A stretch of 64,000 nt of DNA, taken from Virgibacillus subterraneus (GTDB lineage: Bacteria; Bacillota; Bacilli; Bacillales; Amphibacillaceae). The stretch covers positions 186,001-250,000 of the forward strand of contig NZ_FOEH01000002.1 in the NCBI RefSeq assembly GCF_900110695.1, in the 5' to 3' direction. The position numbers and the translations under genes were made by a program. The notes beneath the pieces were generated by a model. It saw nothing but the letters and a program-made list of their open reading frames with translations. It did no database searches and was not told the DNA's origin. Position 1 is the first letter of the stretch; every line of letters starts with the position of its first letter. This document shows positions 17,681 to 28,392 of this stretch, piece after piece.

Positions 17681-18682
17681 ATGGATGAGCGAATGGTCAC
17701 AGGTGAATTACAAAATGAGGATTCTACTGTTGAGCTTAGTCTCCGCCCTGTAAATCTAAATCAGTATATCGGTCAACAAAAAGTTAAAGAGAACTTAAGT
17801 ATTTTTATTCAGGCAGCAAGAATGCGTGAAGAACCACTTGATCATGTACTGTTATATGGACCACCAGGTCTTGGCAAGACAACACTGGCAGCAATTATTG
17901 CGAATGAAATGGGTGTACAGTTCCGATCTACTTCTGGTCCTGCGATTGAACGAGCCGGGGATTTGGCAGCTATTCTGTCATCACTTGAACCAGGTGATGT
18001 ACTGTTTATCGATGAGGTGCATCGGCTTCCACGGGCTGTTGAAGAAGTGCTGTACCCTGCAATGGAGGACTTTTTCCTTGATATTGTAATTGGTACAGGT
18101 CCCAGCGCGAGATCAGTTCGGATCGATTTACCTCCATTCACGCTTGTTGGTGCAACAACACGCGCCGGTTTACTGTCAGCCCCATTACGAGATAGATTTG
18201 GTGTACTTAGCCGGCTGGAATTTTACGAAGCTAAAGATCTATGTTCAATTGTAGAACGGACTGCAGATATATTTGAAACGACAATTACCAAAGAAGCAGC
18301 CGGTGAAATTGCGCGGAGATCAAGAGGAACCCCACGAATTGCCAACCGTTTACTAAAGCGAATTCGTGATATCTCTCAAGTGAAGGGTGAAAAAGAAATC
18401 AGTTTAAAAACCACTGACCTTGCACTGGAAATGCTGCAGGTAGATGATGCTGGATTAGATCATATTGATCACAAGCTGTTAAAAGGTATTATAGATGGTT
18501 TTCAAGGTGGACCAGTTGGTTTGGATACGATTGCAGCAACAGTTGGAGAAGAGTCTCAAACGATTGAAGATGTATATGAGCCATATTTATTACAAATTGG
18601 GTTTATCCAGCGTACACCAAGGGGTAGGCTAGTAACCCCGAAAGCTTACCAACATTTTGGAATATCAGGGAACGATACATGA
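17681..18682 (+). CDS. ruvB: Holliday junction helicase motor RuvB
   Basis: AAA+ branch-migration motor, 333 residues. Walker [10 protein letters not shown] near residues 61-69, Walker B FIDEVHR near 110, sensor region [17 protein letters not shown], and a C-terminal winged helix from about 255 ([12 protein letters not shown]). A GGGGGG tract precedes ATG 17681. The last codons overlap the next gene by four bases (ATGA). Confidence 0.98.
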   Translation: MDERMVTGELQNEDSTVELSLRPVNLNQYIGQQKVKENLSIFIQAARMREEPLDHVLLYGPPGLGKTTLAAIIANEMGVQFRSTSGPAIERAGDLAAILSSLEPGDVLFIDEVHRLPRAVEEVLYPAMEDFFLDIVIGTGPSARSVRIDLPPFTLVGATTRAGLLSAPLRDRFGVLSRLEFYEAKDLCSIVERTADIFETTITKEAAGEIARRSRGTPRIANRLLKRIRDISQVKGEKEISLKTTDLALEMLQVDDAGLDHIDHKLLKGIIDGFQGGPVGLDTIAATVGEESQTIEDVYEPYLLQIGFIQRTPRGRLVTPKAYQHFGISGNDT

Positions 18683-18879
18683 TGAACGCAGGGAAATTAT
18701 TTATACTCCTAGGTATTATATTTGTAGTGATTGGTTTGATTTGGACATTTGTTGGCAGGATTCCTGGTGATATTAGTTTTAAAAAAGGAAATTTTTCATT
18801 TCACTTTCCAATCATGACTTCCATTGTTGTAAGTATTATTTTGACACTTGTGTTTTATATCCTGGGTAAATTTCGGTAA
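18679..18879 (+). CDS. DUF2905 family small membrane protein
   Basis: A 66-residue protein with two hydrophobic helices (about 6-27 and 45-63) flanking the conserved [19 protein letters not shown] loop, the signature of DUF2905. The function is unknown. It starts inside the last codons of ruvB (ATGA overlap), so its translation is probably coupled. It commonly lies between ruvB and queA in bacilli. Confidence 0.9.
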   Translation: MMNAGKLFILLGIIFVVIGLIWTFVGRIPGDISFKKGNFSFHFPIMTSIVVSIILTLVFYILGKFR

Positions 18880-18898
18880 ATATAGTAAGGAGAGCATC

Positions 18899-19927
18899 AT
18901 GAACATAGAGGATTTTGATTTTGAATTACCAGAAGAATTAATTGCTCAAACACCACTAAAGGAGCGTGCTTCATCTCGTTTATTAGTATTAAATCGAGAC
19001 ACGAAGGAAGTTGCACACAAGTATTTTACGGATATTAAGCAGTACCTTAAAAAGGGTGATTGTCTTGTATTAAACAATACGAGAGTTTTACCAGCAAGGC
19101 TGTATGGCGTAAAAGAAGATACAAGTGCTAAAATAGAAGTACTGCTTCTTCACCAGCAAGATGAGGATGAATGGGAAGTACTGGCAAAACCAGCCAAGAA
19201 AGTTAAAGTAGGGACAACGCTCGTATTCGGTGAAGGTAAAATTCGTGCAACATGCACGGCGCTTAAGGCTCATGGCGGCCGAATTTTTGATTTTTCATAT
19301 GAAGGCATTTTTTACGAAGTTCTTGATGAGTTAGGTGAAATGCCATTGCCTCCATATATAAAGAAACAACTATCTGAAATGGAACGCTATCAAACTGTAT
19401 ATGCAAAAGAAGAAGGGTCAGCAGCCGCCCCTACTGCCGGATTACACTTTACAAATTCACTATTGGATGAGTTAAAGAGCATGGGTGTAACTATTGCCTT
19501 TATTACGTTACATGTCGGGCTGGGCACATTTCGCCCGGTCAGTGTAGATAATATTGATGACCACACGATGCATGCTGAATTTTATCATATGACCAAAGAG
19601 ACTGCTAATACATTATCACAAGTTAAACAAGCAGGTGGAAGAATTATTTCAGTTGGTACCACTTCTACAAGAACACTTGAAACTATTGCCAGAGATAATA
19701 ATGGACAATTTGCAGAATCGAGTGGTTGGACTGATATATTTATTTATCCTCCATATCAATTTCAAGCAATTGACGGGCTAATCACCAATTTTCATTTGCC
19801 TAAATCAACATTGATTATGTTAGTAAGTGCACTCGCTGATCGGGAGAGTATTTTAAATGCATATAATGAAGCTGTTAAAGAAAAGTATCGATTTTTCAGT
19901 TTTGGTGATGCGATGTTAATCTTATAA
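18899..19927 (+). CDS. queA: S-adenosylmethionine:tRNA ribosyltransferase-isomerase
   Basis: QueA transfers and isomerises the ribosyl group of SAM onto preQ1 in tRNA, giving epoxyqueuosine. It has 342 residues, starting [20 protein letters not shown], with the conserved [12 protein letters not shown] and [12 protein letters not shown] segments. ATG 18899 follows TAAGGAG at about 18885; an upstream ATG in the same frame lies within the previous gene and lacks a ribosome site. tgt, acting one step earlier, follows 15 bases later. Confidence 0.98.
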   Translation: MNIEDFDFELPEELIAQTPLKERASSRLLVLNRDTKEVAHKYFTDIKQYLKKGDCLVLNNTRVLPARLYGVKEDTSAKIEVLLLHQQDEDEWEVLAKPAKKVKVGTTLVFGEGKIRATCTALKAHGGRIFDFSYEGIFYEVLDELGEMPLPPYIKKQLSEMERYQTVYAKEEGSAAAPTAGLHFTNSLLDELKSMGVTIAFITLHVGLGTFRPVSVDNIDDHTMHAEFYHMTKETANTLSQVKQAGGRIISVGTTSTRTLETIARDNNGQFAESSGWTDIFIYPPYQFQAIDGLITNFHLPKSTLIMLVSALADRESILNAYNEAVKEKYRFFSFGDAMLIL

Positions 19928-21082
<1,155 letters not shown>

Positions 21083-21100
21083 GAAAGGAGGGAATTATTA

Positions 21101-21364
21101 ATGGATATGCTAATATCTCTAGCACCGATTATTCTAATGTTTGTTATTTTTTATTTCTTGCTTATTCGTCCGCAACAGAAAAAACAAAAGCAGGTTAAAC
21201 AAATGCAGTCTGATCTTCAAAAAGGAGATGAAGTAATAACAATCGGCGGCTTTCATGGTGTTGTTCATGCAATTGACGAGAGCACTGTTATTATTCAATC
21301 CGGTGATGGTGTTAAACTTACGTATGATCGTACAGCCATCCGCGAAGTAAAAAGCAACCAATAA
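21101..21364 (+). CDS. yajC: Sec translocon accessory protein YajC
   Basis: An 87-residue single-span protein (membrane helix about 4-22) with the family signature YFLLIRPQQKKQKQ and GDEVITIGGFHGVV. YajC associates with SecDF in the translocase accessory complex, and secDF lies 4.5 kb downstream. A strong AAAGGAGG precedes ATG 21101. The operon ends at the hairpin at 21408-21442. Confidence 0.96.
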   Translation: MDMLISLAPIILMFVIFYFLLIRPQQKKQKQVKQMQSDLQKGDEVITIGGFHGVVHAIDESTVIIQSGDGVKLTYDRTAIREVKSNQ

Positions 21365-21407
21365 TAAATAAAAGCACTAATACTTTATGATTATACATAA
21401 AGGAAAC

Positions 21408-21442
21408 AAAAGAAGCTGGTACATTGTGTACTAGCTTCTTTT
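21408..21442. terminator. Bidirectional terminator between yajC and the TIGR04086-type gene
   Basis: A 16-base near-perfect stem, AAAAGAAGCTGGTACA (21408-21423) against TGTACTAGCTTCTTTT (21427-21442), has A-runs on one side and T-runs on the other and serves both converging genes. Confidence 0.88.
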
Positions 21443-21451
21443 CTATATGAT

Positions 21452-21835
21452 TTAATTATTATTTTCTGTTGCTACAAAATTAACTCCGATGACTCCACCT
21501 ATAATTGCTGCTAAGATAAACCCAATATGATGGAGTGACTGTTCTATCGAAAAAGCCTGCTGATAACCAAGGTACTGTACTAGGAAAGTAAAAAATGTAA
21601 ATCCGATCCCCGTCATAGAGCCGATGATCCAACCTTTTTGCTTACTCTTGACTCCTGCAACAAGCCCTCCTATAAATAAGCAAATTAAACCTATTGCTAA
21701 TGTTAGCCATGATAAAGTGGTTTCTTCCATTGTTGTAAATCGAAGTAAGAAGGCCAGAATAATACTAGTTAAAAGAATTAAACCGAGAATTATAATCCAA
21801 CCATACATCAGGGCAGTAAATTGCTGTTTTTGCAT
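21452..21835 (-). CDS. TIGR04086-type (YrzE-like) membrane protein
   Basis: A 127-residue protein with four hydrophobic helices and short loops, ending with GVIGVNFVATENNN. Small TIGR04086/YrzE proteins are found near yajC in bacilli; the function is unknown. Start ATG at 21835 (minus strand) follows AAAGGGGGA with an eight-base gap. A longer frame reaching 21919 has no ribosome site and is not used. It converges on yajC. Confidence 0.78.
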   Translation of the reverse strand: MQKQQFTALMYGWIIILGLILLTSIILAFLLRFTTMEETTLSWLTLAIGLICLFIGGLVAGVKSKQKGWIIGSMTGIGFTFFTFLVQYLGYQQAFSIEQSLHHIGFILAAIIGGVIGVNFVATENNN

Positions 21836-21974
21836 GATGCTAATCCCCCTTTCCATTGTTTGTCCATGTACTTTCATTCTATTCAGGTAAATAAAAAATA
21901 GACTGAAAATATTTTGCATATCTCAGCATATATTTGTAAGAAGAGATTATTTTTATCATGAAAGAGGATGCTGC

Positions 21975-23276
21975 ATGGAAGTAATATTAGCAACTGTTAT
22001 TTTTATAATTAGTTACGTTTTTATTATGACTGAGAAAATAAATCGCGCTGTTGTTGCACTTTCTGGCGGGGCCTTATTGTTGTTAACTGGGGTTTATAGT
22101 GCCAATGAAATGTTCATGCACTATATTGATTGGAATACTATTGCTTTATTATTCTCCATGATGCTACTTATATCGATAACGGAAAAGACAGGGCTTTTTT
22201 CCTTTATTGCTATTCGATTTGCACAGAGAGTTCGTGGTTCACCTATTCCATTGTTTATTGGAGTAAGTATATTGACTGCTATTGGATCAGCGTTACTTGA
22301 TAATGTTACAACGGTCTTGATATTTGTACCAATTATTCTTAAAGTTACGAAACAATTAAGTCTTCCTGCATTTCCATATCTGCTAATTATTATTTTTAGT
22401 TCTAATATTGGAGGTACTGCCACACTTATAGGTGATCCACCAAACATAATGATTGGACAAGCTGTTGACCATCTTACCTTTCTATCGTTCGTTAATCATC
22501 TGGCACCACTGGCTATAATTATTTTTATAATAATGCTGGCATTAATGGTGCTGTTGTTCAGAGGCACATTAACTGCTCAGAAAACGAACATACACGAATT
22601 AATGGCAATGGATGCATCATCATTTCTGGTGAAATCACCTATGTTATATCAATCTGTTTTTGTGTTAGTTCTTACATTATCAGGCTTTATGCTTCATTCA
22701 ATTTTGCATATTGAACTGACAATAATAGCGCTAAGTGGAGCGATACTACTTTTGCTGTTAACAGAGAAAGAAATTGAAACAGAGCATATCTTTGCAAAAG
22801 TTGAATGGGTTACATTGTTTTTTTTCATTGGATTATTTACCTTAGTAGGTGGGCTTGAAGAAGTTGGGATTATTGATGAAATGGCCAGAGCGATTGTTCG
22901 TTCAACAGAAGGTGATTTTTCAAAAACTGCTATACTTATACTATGGATTTCGGGACTATTTTCAGGAATCGTCGATAACATACCATTTGTTGCAGCAATG
23001 ATTCCAGTAATAGAAGAATTTGAGAGTTATGGAATGGTTTATTTGGATCCCATATGGTGGTCATTAGCACTAGGAGCATGTTTAGGAGGAAATGCAACAT
23101 TGGTTGGGGCCTCTGCAAATGTCGTGGTTGCAGGATTAGCTGAGGGTTCAAATCAAAAGATACCATTTATTCGATTTATGTTGTATGGAATACCATTTGT
23201 ACTGTTTTCGCTTATTATATCAACTATTTATGTTTACGTTCGCTATCTAATTCCGTATATGTCACAAGGACTATAA
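21975..23276 (+). CDS. ArsB/NhaD-type ion transporter
   Basis: A 433-residue polytopic membrane protein (about 11-12 spans) of the ion transporter superfamily that includes ArsB, NhaD and YbiR-like proteins. Typical features are the two internal repeats with helix-break motifs: TATLIGDPPNIMIG near residue 155 and the second-half counterpart GACLGGNATLVGASANVV near residue 375. The substrate cannot be decided from sequence: Na+/H+ exchange (NhaD-like) or oxyanion export are possible. No arsR or arsC is nearby, which argues against an arsenic operon. Ends at a strong terminator. Confidence 0.82.
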   Translation: MEVILATVIFIISYVFIMTEKINRAVVALSGGALLLLTGVYSANEMFMHYIDWNTIALLFSMMLLISITEKTGLFSFIAIRFAQRVRGSPIPLFIGVSILTAIGSALLDNVTTVLIFVPIILKVTKQLSLPAFPYLLIIIFSSNIGGTATLIGDPPNIMIGQAVDHLTFLSFVNHLAPLAIIIFIIMLALMVLLFRGTLTAQKTNIHELMAMDASSFLVKSPMLYQSVFVLVLTLSGFMLHSILHIELTIIALSGAILLLLLTEKEIETEHIFAKVEWVTLFFFIGLFTLVGGLEEVGIIDEMARAIVRSTEGDFSKTAILILWISGLFSGIVDNIPFVAAMIPVIEEFESYGMVYLDPIWWSLALGACLGGNATLVGASANVVVAGLAEGSNQKIPFIRFMLYGIPFVLFSLIISTIYVYVRYLIPYMSQGL

Positions 23277-23278
23277 GC

Positions 23279-23313
23279 AACATAACGCTTAAGAAAAGCG
23301 TTATGTTGTTTTT
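23279..23313 (+). terminator. Terminator after the ArsB/NhaD-type gene
   Basis: AACATAACGCTT (23279-23290) pairs perfectly with AAGCGTTATGTT (23296-23307), then GTTTTTG. Confidence 0.92.
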
Positions 23314-23319
23314 GTTTTG

Positions 23320-23600
23320 TTATTTTCTGAAATAGTGAGCAAAATCCAGCGTAGGATATACACGGAGACCCCAGTAGGCACCAGCTAAAAGCGGTCACGT
23401 CCTGTGACCAATGCCGGTACTAGATCGTCCTGTCCGTCGTAGCAACAGCTGAAGATCCCGCAGAAAATGGAAGCCTTGCCCTATAAGTCGCGAAGTCTAT
23501 TTCCGGAGCGGTGGCATAGCATTCAAATTTTTTCCACATTATGTCTCAATATATATCAACTACTTGTTTAGGTTTATTGTTTGGAAAAAGCAAGAATTTT
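23320..23600. repeat. Degenerate relative of element B
   Basis: This gene-free stretch carries GCGAAGTCTATTTCCGGAGC (from 23490), then CATAGCATTCAAA, TATATATCAACTAC and GGAAAAAGCAAGAA, in the same order as the right half of element B copy 1. The left part is GC-rich and includes CACGTCCTGTG, also seen at about 15832. Neither terminal repeat is intact. No gene or promoter is seen. Confidence 0.55.
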
Positions 23601-25154
23601 TTAATGTACCCATTTCTGGAGAATTGGTATTTGTCTTAACTCTTCTTTTGTAATGAATTTTAAAATGAAGAGCAGTGCAATGTATACTATCGTTAAAAAT
23701 AGGATGACTATGATAAATAGGAAAGGATTTGAATCAAATCCGGAATAGATACCCTTAAAGAAGTTCCCAGCCATATATGTTAGTGATAATAATAAACCCA
23801 TCTTCATTAAATCTTTAAAAGGTATCGAAAAGCCTATTTGTTTATACAGACTGCCCAGATGCAATAATGTTACTAGAACCACGCCAACGGACATTGCAAT
23901 TGCAACTCCCATGATTCCAAATTCAGCATTGGATGCCAATAGAAATAGTACAATAAACTTACATGCAGCACCGAATAAACTATTCCACATTGCAGGTTTT
24001 GCTAAATCTAACGCTTGTAATGCCGCTTGTAATGGAGCTTGAATATAGAGTAAAATAAAAAAAGGTGCCATTAATACTAGAAATCTGCTAGCATTTCCTG
24101 TTCCGTACATATACGTTAGTATTGGCACAGCAAACAACGAAAGGACAATGGTTGCTATCGCACCTGATGCAAATGAAATCCTGATAGACTGATGAATTCG
24201 GTAATGAATTAGTTTCTTGTTGTTAGTTGCTTCAGCTTCTGAAATTGATGGGACTAAAGCGATGGACAGGGATTGTGTAATAAATGTTGGTAAAAATAGT
24301 AATGGTAATACATACCCGGTTAGCTCGCCATACTGTTTTGTTGCCATGGAACTTGATACTCCAGCGATAAGTAAGCTTTGCGCTACGATTATTGGTTCAA
24401 GGAAGTAAGAAAAGGACCCAATTAACCGACTGCCTGTGCTTGGTAACGCAATTGAAAATAGTTCTACTAATGTGTTTTTACTTGATTTTACGTATTTAAA
24501 AAAGCGGTGCCGAATACTTACTATTTTCTTTCGTTTAAATAAGTGAATCATAAATAACAGTGATGCAAGTTCACCAAGAATTACACTGAACATTGCTCCA
24601 GCTGCAGCAAATTCGACTCCAAATGGTAGTAATAATTTAATGAAGAATGCCACACACGTAATCCGGACGATTTGTTCAATTACTAATGCATAACTTTGTG
24701 GTTTCATATTTTGCCGGCCTTGGAAGTAGCCTTTTAGTACTGAAGAAATTGCTATAATAGGAACGATTGGACTTATCGCAATTAGTGGGTACATTGTACG
24801 TTCATCAGTAAGTAAGGTTGTGGCAATAAATGGTGCGGCAGCGATCATGCCAATTGTAAAAATGACACTTGATATACCTGTTACGAGTAATGATACGACA
24901 AGAATTTTTTTAATTTTATGTGTATCATTTCTGGCTTCGGCTTCTGATACCCGTTTGGAAATTGCGACAGGAAGGCCGAGCTGTGTTAATGTAATCACAA
25001 GGAAAAGAGTTGGTAGAGCCATCATATAAAGACCAACACCTTCTTCGCCCATAAATCTAGCTATAACCAGTCGGTTGATGAAGCCTAATAAACGTGTGAT
25101 CATACCTGCTATTATTAAAATTAGTGTACCTTGTAAAAATGTTTGTTTGGTCAA
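23601..25154 (-). CDS. spoVB: Stage V sporulation protein B, MOP-superfamily flippase
   Basis: A 517-residue polytopic membrane protein with about 14 spans, starting MTKQTFLQGTLILIIAGMIT. It belongs to the polysaccharide-transporter branch of the MATE/MOP superfamily and is required for spore cortex synthesis, probably through lipid-linked precursor export. Conserved pieces include RLLGFINRLVIARFMGEEGV near the N-terminus. Start TTG 25154 follows AAGGTAGGT. It is divergent from comN. Confidence 0.93.
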   Translation of the reverse strand: MTKQTFLQGTLILIIAGMITRLLGFINRLVIARFMGEEGVGLYMMALPTLFLVITLTQLGLPVAISKRVSEAEARNDTHKIKKILVVSLLVTGISSVIFTIGMIAAAPFIATTLLTDERTMYPLIAISPIVPIIAISSVLKGYFQGRQNMKPQSYALVIEQIVRITCVAFFIKLLLPFGVEFAAAGAMFSVILGELASLLFMIHLFKRKKIVSIRHRFFKYVKSSKNTLVELFSIALPSTGSRLIGSFSYFLEPIIVAQSLLIAGVSSSMATKQYGELTGYVLPLLFLPTFITQSLSIALVPSISEAEATNNKKLIHYRIHQSIRISFASGAIATIVLSLFAVPILTYMYGTGNASRFLVLMAPFFILLYIQAPLQAALQALDLAKPAMWNSLFGAACKFIVLFLLASNAEFGIMGVAIAMSVGVVLVTLLHLGSLYKQIGFSIPFKDLMKMGLLLSLTYMAGNFFKGIYSGFDSNPFLFIIVILFLTIVYIALLFILKFITKEELRQIPILQKWVH

Positions 25155-25276
25155 TATTGCCGACCTACCTTCTCAAAAAATAAATTTTCATATACAATGA
25201 TATATATGCAAAGAAGTGGGCCAAGCATGACAAGCATTATTATATAGATTGGATTGTCTACAGGGAGGGGAATCAC

Positions 25277-25579
25277 GTGGAAGTTATAAAAAATGTCAGA
25301 GAGTGGAAACCTGATGTATTGTTAGCTTTAGAGAGTAAAGTAAACGAATTCAAGTTAATGGGTTATGCACAGGCATCAAATGAAAATATATGGAAATGTT
25401 TAGAAGAAAAGGTATGGAAAGGCAATCCACCGAAACGTTTATTTGAGGTGACTCAGGATATTCTCCATCTTTCATCAAACATTTACATGAGTTACTTAAC
25501 CGTTAATGCATACCAGGATAATGATTTAATGGCTTCAATAAATGCTCTAACCAAAGGAAATTTGGAAGAGTCTGAATAG
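25277..25579 (+). CDS. comN: Post-transcriptional regulator ComN
   Basis: A 100-residue small helical protein matching the ComN (YrzD) family by length, by the pattern LESKVNEFKLMGY...IWKCLEEKVWK, and by its position between spoVB and secDF. In B. subtilis ComN affects comE mRNA level or localisation and partners with DivIVA. The GTG start at 25277 has GGGAGGGG nine bases before it. Similarity is judged by eye only. Confidence 0.8.
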   Translation: MEVIKNVREWKPDVLLALESKVNEFKLMGYAQASNENIWKCLEEKVWKGNPPKRLFEVTQDILHLSSNIYMSYLTVNAYQDNDLMASINALTKGNLEESE

Positions 25580-25628
25580 ATTTTACATAATGTTTTACCC
25601 AAGAGATATAAAGGGAGGCAATTGGAAG

Positions 25629-27905
25629 ATGAAAAACAGAGGCAAGATCGTTGCCTTTTTTCTAATCGTACTAATATTTGCGGGGACGATTGGGTCAACG
25701 ATAACAGGAATTGCGAAAGACGTTAATCTAGGATTGGATCTTCAAGGCGGGTTTGAGGTTTTATATCAAATTGAACCTGTTGATGAAGGAGAAGAGACAG
25801 ATAGAGAGTTACTTGAATCCACAGTACGAATACTCAATGAACGTGTGAATCGCTTGGGGATTAGCGAAGCAAATATTAATATTGAAGGTGAAGATCGAAT
25901 TCGTGTACAGCTTGCTGGGGTGGAAAATCAAGGTGAAGCAAGAGAGCTGCTATCCACATCAGCACGCCTTACATTGCGGAATGTTGAGGATGAAGTACTT
26001 CTTGACGGGTCAGACATACAAGAAGGTAGTGCGAAACAAGATTTTAACCAGAAAACGAACCAGCCTATTGTCACCTTACAATTAAAAGATGCATCAAAAT
26101 TTGGGGAAATAACAAGTAATCTTGCTGCTAAAGCAGATCCGATGGTTCCATATCCTCAAAAAAAGAACTTGCTCGTGATCTGGATGGACTATCAAGAAGG
26201 AGATTCATTTGCTGAGGAAGTGAAGAAGGAAGATCCGAAATATGTATCAGCCCCTAAAGTTGATGAAACATTAAACACAACAAATGTTATGATTAATGGT
26301 GACTTCACAGTGGAATCTGCTCAACGACTGGCTGATATCATTAATGCAGGCTCACTTCCTGTGAATATGACAGAATTGTATTCAAATACGGTAGGTGCAC
26401 AGTTTGGTGAAGAGGCGCTTAATAAGACCGTATTTGCAGGGGTTATTGGTATAAGTCTAATCTTTATATTTATGATTGCATTTTATCGTTTCCCAGGATT
26501 AATAGCTGTAATCAATTTAAGTATTTATATATATTTAATTCTATTAGTTTTTGAACTGATGAATGGTGTGCTAACGCTGCCAGGAATAGCCGCGCTAATA
26601 CTTGGTGTTGGTATGGCTGTTGATGCGAATGTCATTACATTTGAGCGGATTAAAGAGGAAATTCGCGAAGGTAAATCATTACTCGCATCGTTTAAAGCAG
26701 GAACGGCAAATTCATTACGGGCTATTGTTGATGCCAATATTACAACGATGCTTGCTGCTGCTGTTTTATTCATATTTGGTACAAGCTCGATTAAAGGGTT
26801 TGCGACGATGTTGATTGTTAGCATCCTAGTAAGCTTCATAACAGCTGTTTATGGTTCAAGGCTATTATTACGATTATGGATTAAAGCAAAATTTCTTAAA
26901 AATCGACCAGCATGGTTTGGGGTTAAGAAGAAGGACATTAAGGATATCGCCGATGTAAGTGAAGTAGAACCTAAAATCTTTAATCGGAAGGTTAATGTTG
27001 TTCAACATAGAAAAAAATTCTTTATTGCATCAGCGTCAATGGTTATTCTTGGTGGTATTTCACTAGGTATTTTTCAATTAAACCCTGGAATTGATTTTAC
27101 CAGTGGGTCAAGAATTCAACTTGCTGCAGAAGATACATTAGACACAGAGGCAATTAAAAACAGTCTGGAAGAGCTGGATTTAGAGGCAAAATCTGTTGTT
27201 CCTGCAGGTGATAATGGCGAGAATGTTATTCTCCGTTACGATGAGGTAATTGATGAAGATAGAATATCAGAAGTACAGACGTATTTTCAGGAGAATTATA
27301 ATGCAAATTCCAGTGTGAGTGTCGTTTCACCAGTTGTTGGTGAAGAACTAGTTAAAAACGCCCTTTATGCACTTGCCATTGCATCAATTGGTATGGTTAT
27401 ATATGTCACGCTTCGATTTGAACTATTCTTTGGTTTAACAGCAATAATTGCTTTAATCCATGATGTTTTCTTCGTGTTAGCAATATTTAGTCTTACCAGA
27501 ATTGAATTTGATGTTACAATAGTTGCTGCGATTCTAACCGTTATAGGTTATTCAATAAATGATACGATAGTAACCTTTGATCGAATTAGGGAAAATCTGC
27601 GTAAAAAGAAACGCATTAAATCATTTAAGGAACTTGCCGGTATCGTCAATAAGAGTCTGGTACAAACCTTTACACGTAGTATAAATACAACACTAACTAC
27701 AATGATTGCTGTATTGGCATTCTTATTCCTTGGAGCACAGCCAATTACTGGTTTTGCAATTGCGCTAGCTGTAGGATTGTTAATAGGTACGTATTCATCC
27801 TTGTTCCTTGCTTCACAACTATGGTTAGTATGGCGCGGAAAAAATATTAAGGATAAACCTGTTGTATTTGCTAAGAAGAAAAAAACAGAAGGACCACAAG
27901 TGTAA
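25629..27905 (+). CDS. secDF: Fused protein translocase subunits SecD-SecF
   Basis: Proton-driven accessory motor of Sec export, encoded as a single 758-residue SecDF as in B. subtilis. SecD part (1-about 450): TM1, a large extracytoplasmic P1 domain, and TM2-6 with GVGMAVDANVITFERIKEE. SecF part (about 465-758): TM7, a second periplasm-side domain, and TM8-12 with YSINDTIVTFDRIREN. The Asp and Arg residues in these two RND-type motifs form the proton path. ATG 25629 follows AAGGGAGG by ten bases; an earlier in-frame ATG at 25590 lies upstream of that site. Confidence 0.97.
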   Translation: MKNRGKIVAFFLIVLIFAGTIGSTITGIAKDVNLGLDLQGGFEVLYQIEPVDEGEETDRELLESTVRILNERVNRLGISEANINIEGEDRIRVQLAGVENQGEARELLSTSARLTLRNVEDEVLLDGSDIQEGSAKQDFNQKTNQPIVTLQLKDASKFGEITSNLAAKADPMVPYPQKKNLLVIWMDYQEGDSFAEEVKKEDPKYVSAPKVDETLNTTNVMINGDFTVESAQRLADIINAGSLPVNMTELYSNTVGAQFGEEALNKTVFAGVIGISLIFIFMIAFYRFPGLIAVINLSIYIYLILLVFELMNGVLTLPGIAALILGVGMAVDANVITFERIKEEIREGKSLLASFKAGTANSLRAIVDANITTMLAAAVLFIFGTSSIKGFATMLIVSILVSFITAVYGSRLLLRLWIKAKFLKNRPAWFGVKKKDIKDIADVSEVEPKIFNRKVNVVQHRKKFFIASASMVILGGISLGIFQLNPGIDFTSGSRIQLAAEDTLDTEAIKNSLEELDLEAKSVVPAGDNGENVILRYDEVIDEDRISEVQTYFQENYNANSSVSVVSPVVGEELVKNALYALAIASIGMVIYVTLRFELFFGLTAIIALIHDVFFVLAIFSLTRIEFDVTIVAAILTVIGYSINDTIVTFDRIRENLRKKKRIKSFKELAGIVNKSLVQTFTRSINTTLTTMIAVLAFLFLGAQPITGFAIALAVGLLIGTYSSLFLASQLWLVWRGKNIKDKPVVFAKKKKTEGPQV

Positions 27906-27912
27906 TACAGAT

Positions 27913-27950
27913 AAGACCCCTGTTGTTGTAACTACAGGGGTCTTGTATAT
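27913..27950 (+). terminator. Terminator after secDF
   Basis: A perfect 11-base stem AAGACCCCTGT/ACAGGGGTCTT (27913-27923, 27934-27944) is followed by a weak T tract (GTATAT). Confidence 0.65.
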
Positions 27951-28014
27951 GGTTAATAATAAGGAAAAAAGGGTACTTTAGTAGAAGCACTATTTTTAGA
28001 AGGAGGAATTGGAA

Positions 28015-28335
28015 TTGAGAGGGCAATCATATGTTATTCTAGCAATTATATTCGTTATTATTGTTGCAGTGTTTGCAATAATAAATGTTGATCCGGTTGA
28101 AGTTAATTACTTATTTGGAAGTGGTGAGGCACCATTAATATTAGTAATACTGTTCTCCGTTTTGATGGGTGGAATTATTACAGCTTCTGTTGGTTTAATG
28201 AAAATAATTCACTTGCAGCGTGAGCGGAAATCTCTTATAGCTGAGAATAATCAGTTAAAAGAATCGGTAGAGGAAAACCATACAACAGATGTTGAAAACG
28301 AAGAAAATCTAGATTCGGAAAAGAACAATCTATAA
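28015..28335 (+). CDS. LapA-domain membrane protein (YrvD-like)
   Basis: A 106-residue protein with two membrane helices (about 5-24 and 40-62) and a C-terminal coiled coil (HLQRERKSLIAENNQLKESV), typical of LapA/DUF1049 proteins related to lipopolysaccharide assembly proteins in Gram-negatives; the role in Gram-positives is unknown. Start TTG 28015 lies eight bases after AAGGAGG (28000-28006), better than TTG 28009. yrvD precedes recJ in B. subtilis, as here. Confidence 0.82.
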   Translation: MRGQSYVILAIIFVIIVAVFAIINVDPVEVNYLFGSGEAPLILVILFSVLMGGIITASVGLMKIIHLQRERKSLIAENNQLKESVEENHTTDVENEENLDSEKNNL

Positions 28336-28342
28336 ACGTTAA

Positions 28343-28371
28343 TTGCGACCCTTGGCTTACTCTAGTATAAT
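28343..28371 (+). promoter_or_regulatory. Sigma-A promoter of recJ
   Basis: TTGCGA (28343-28348), 17-base spacer, TATAAT (28366-28371), 22 bases before the recJ start. Confidence 0.7.
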
Positions 28372-28392
28372 GGATTAGTCAGGGGTGAACTT

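Noticed and set aside
21975-23276. Arsenic resistance operon
   Set aside because: The transporter belongs to the ArsB/NhaD superfamily, but no arsR, arsC or arsA is adjacent, so arsenite export is not supported.
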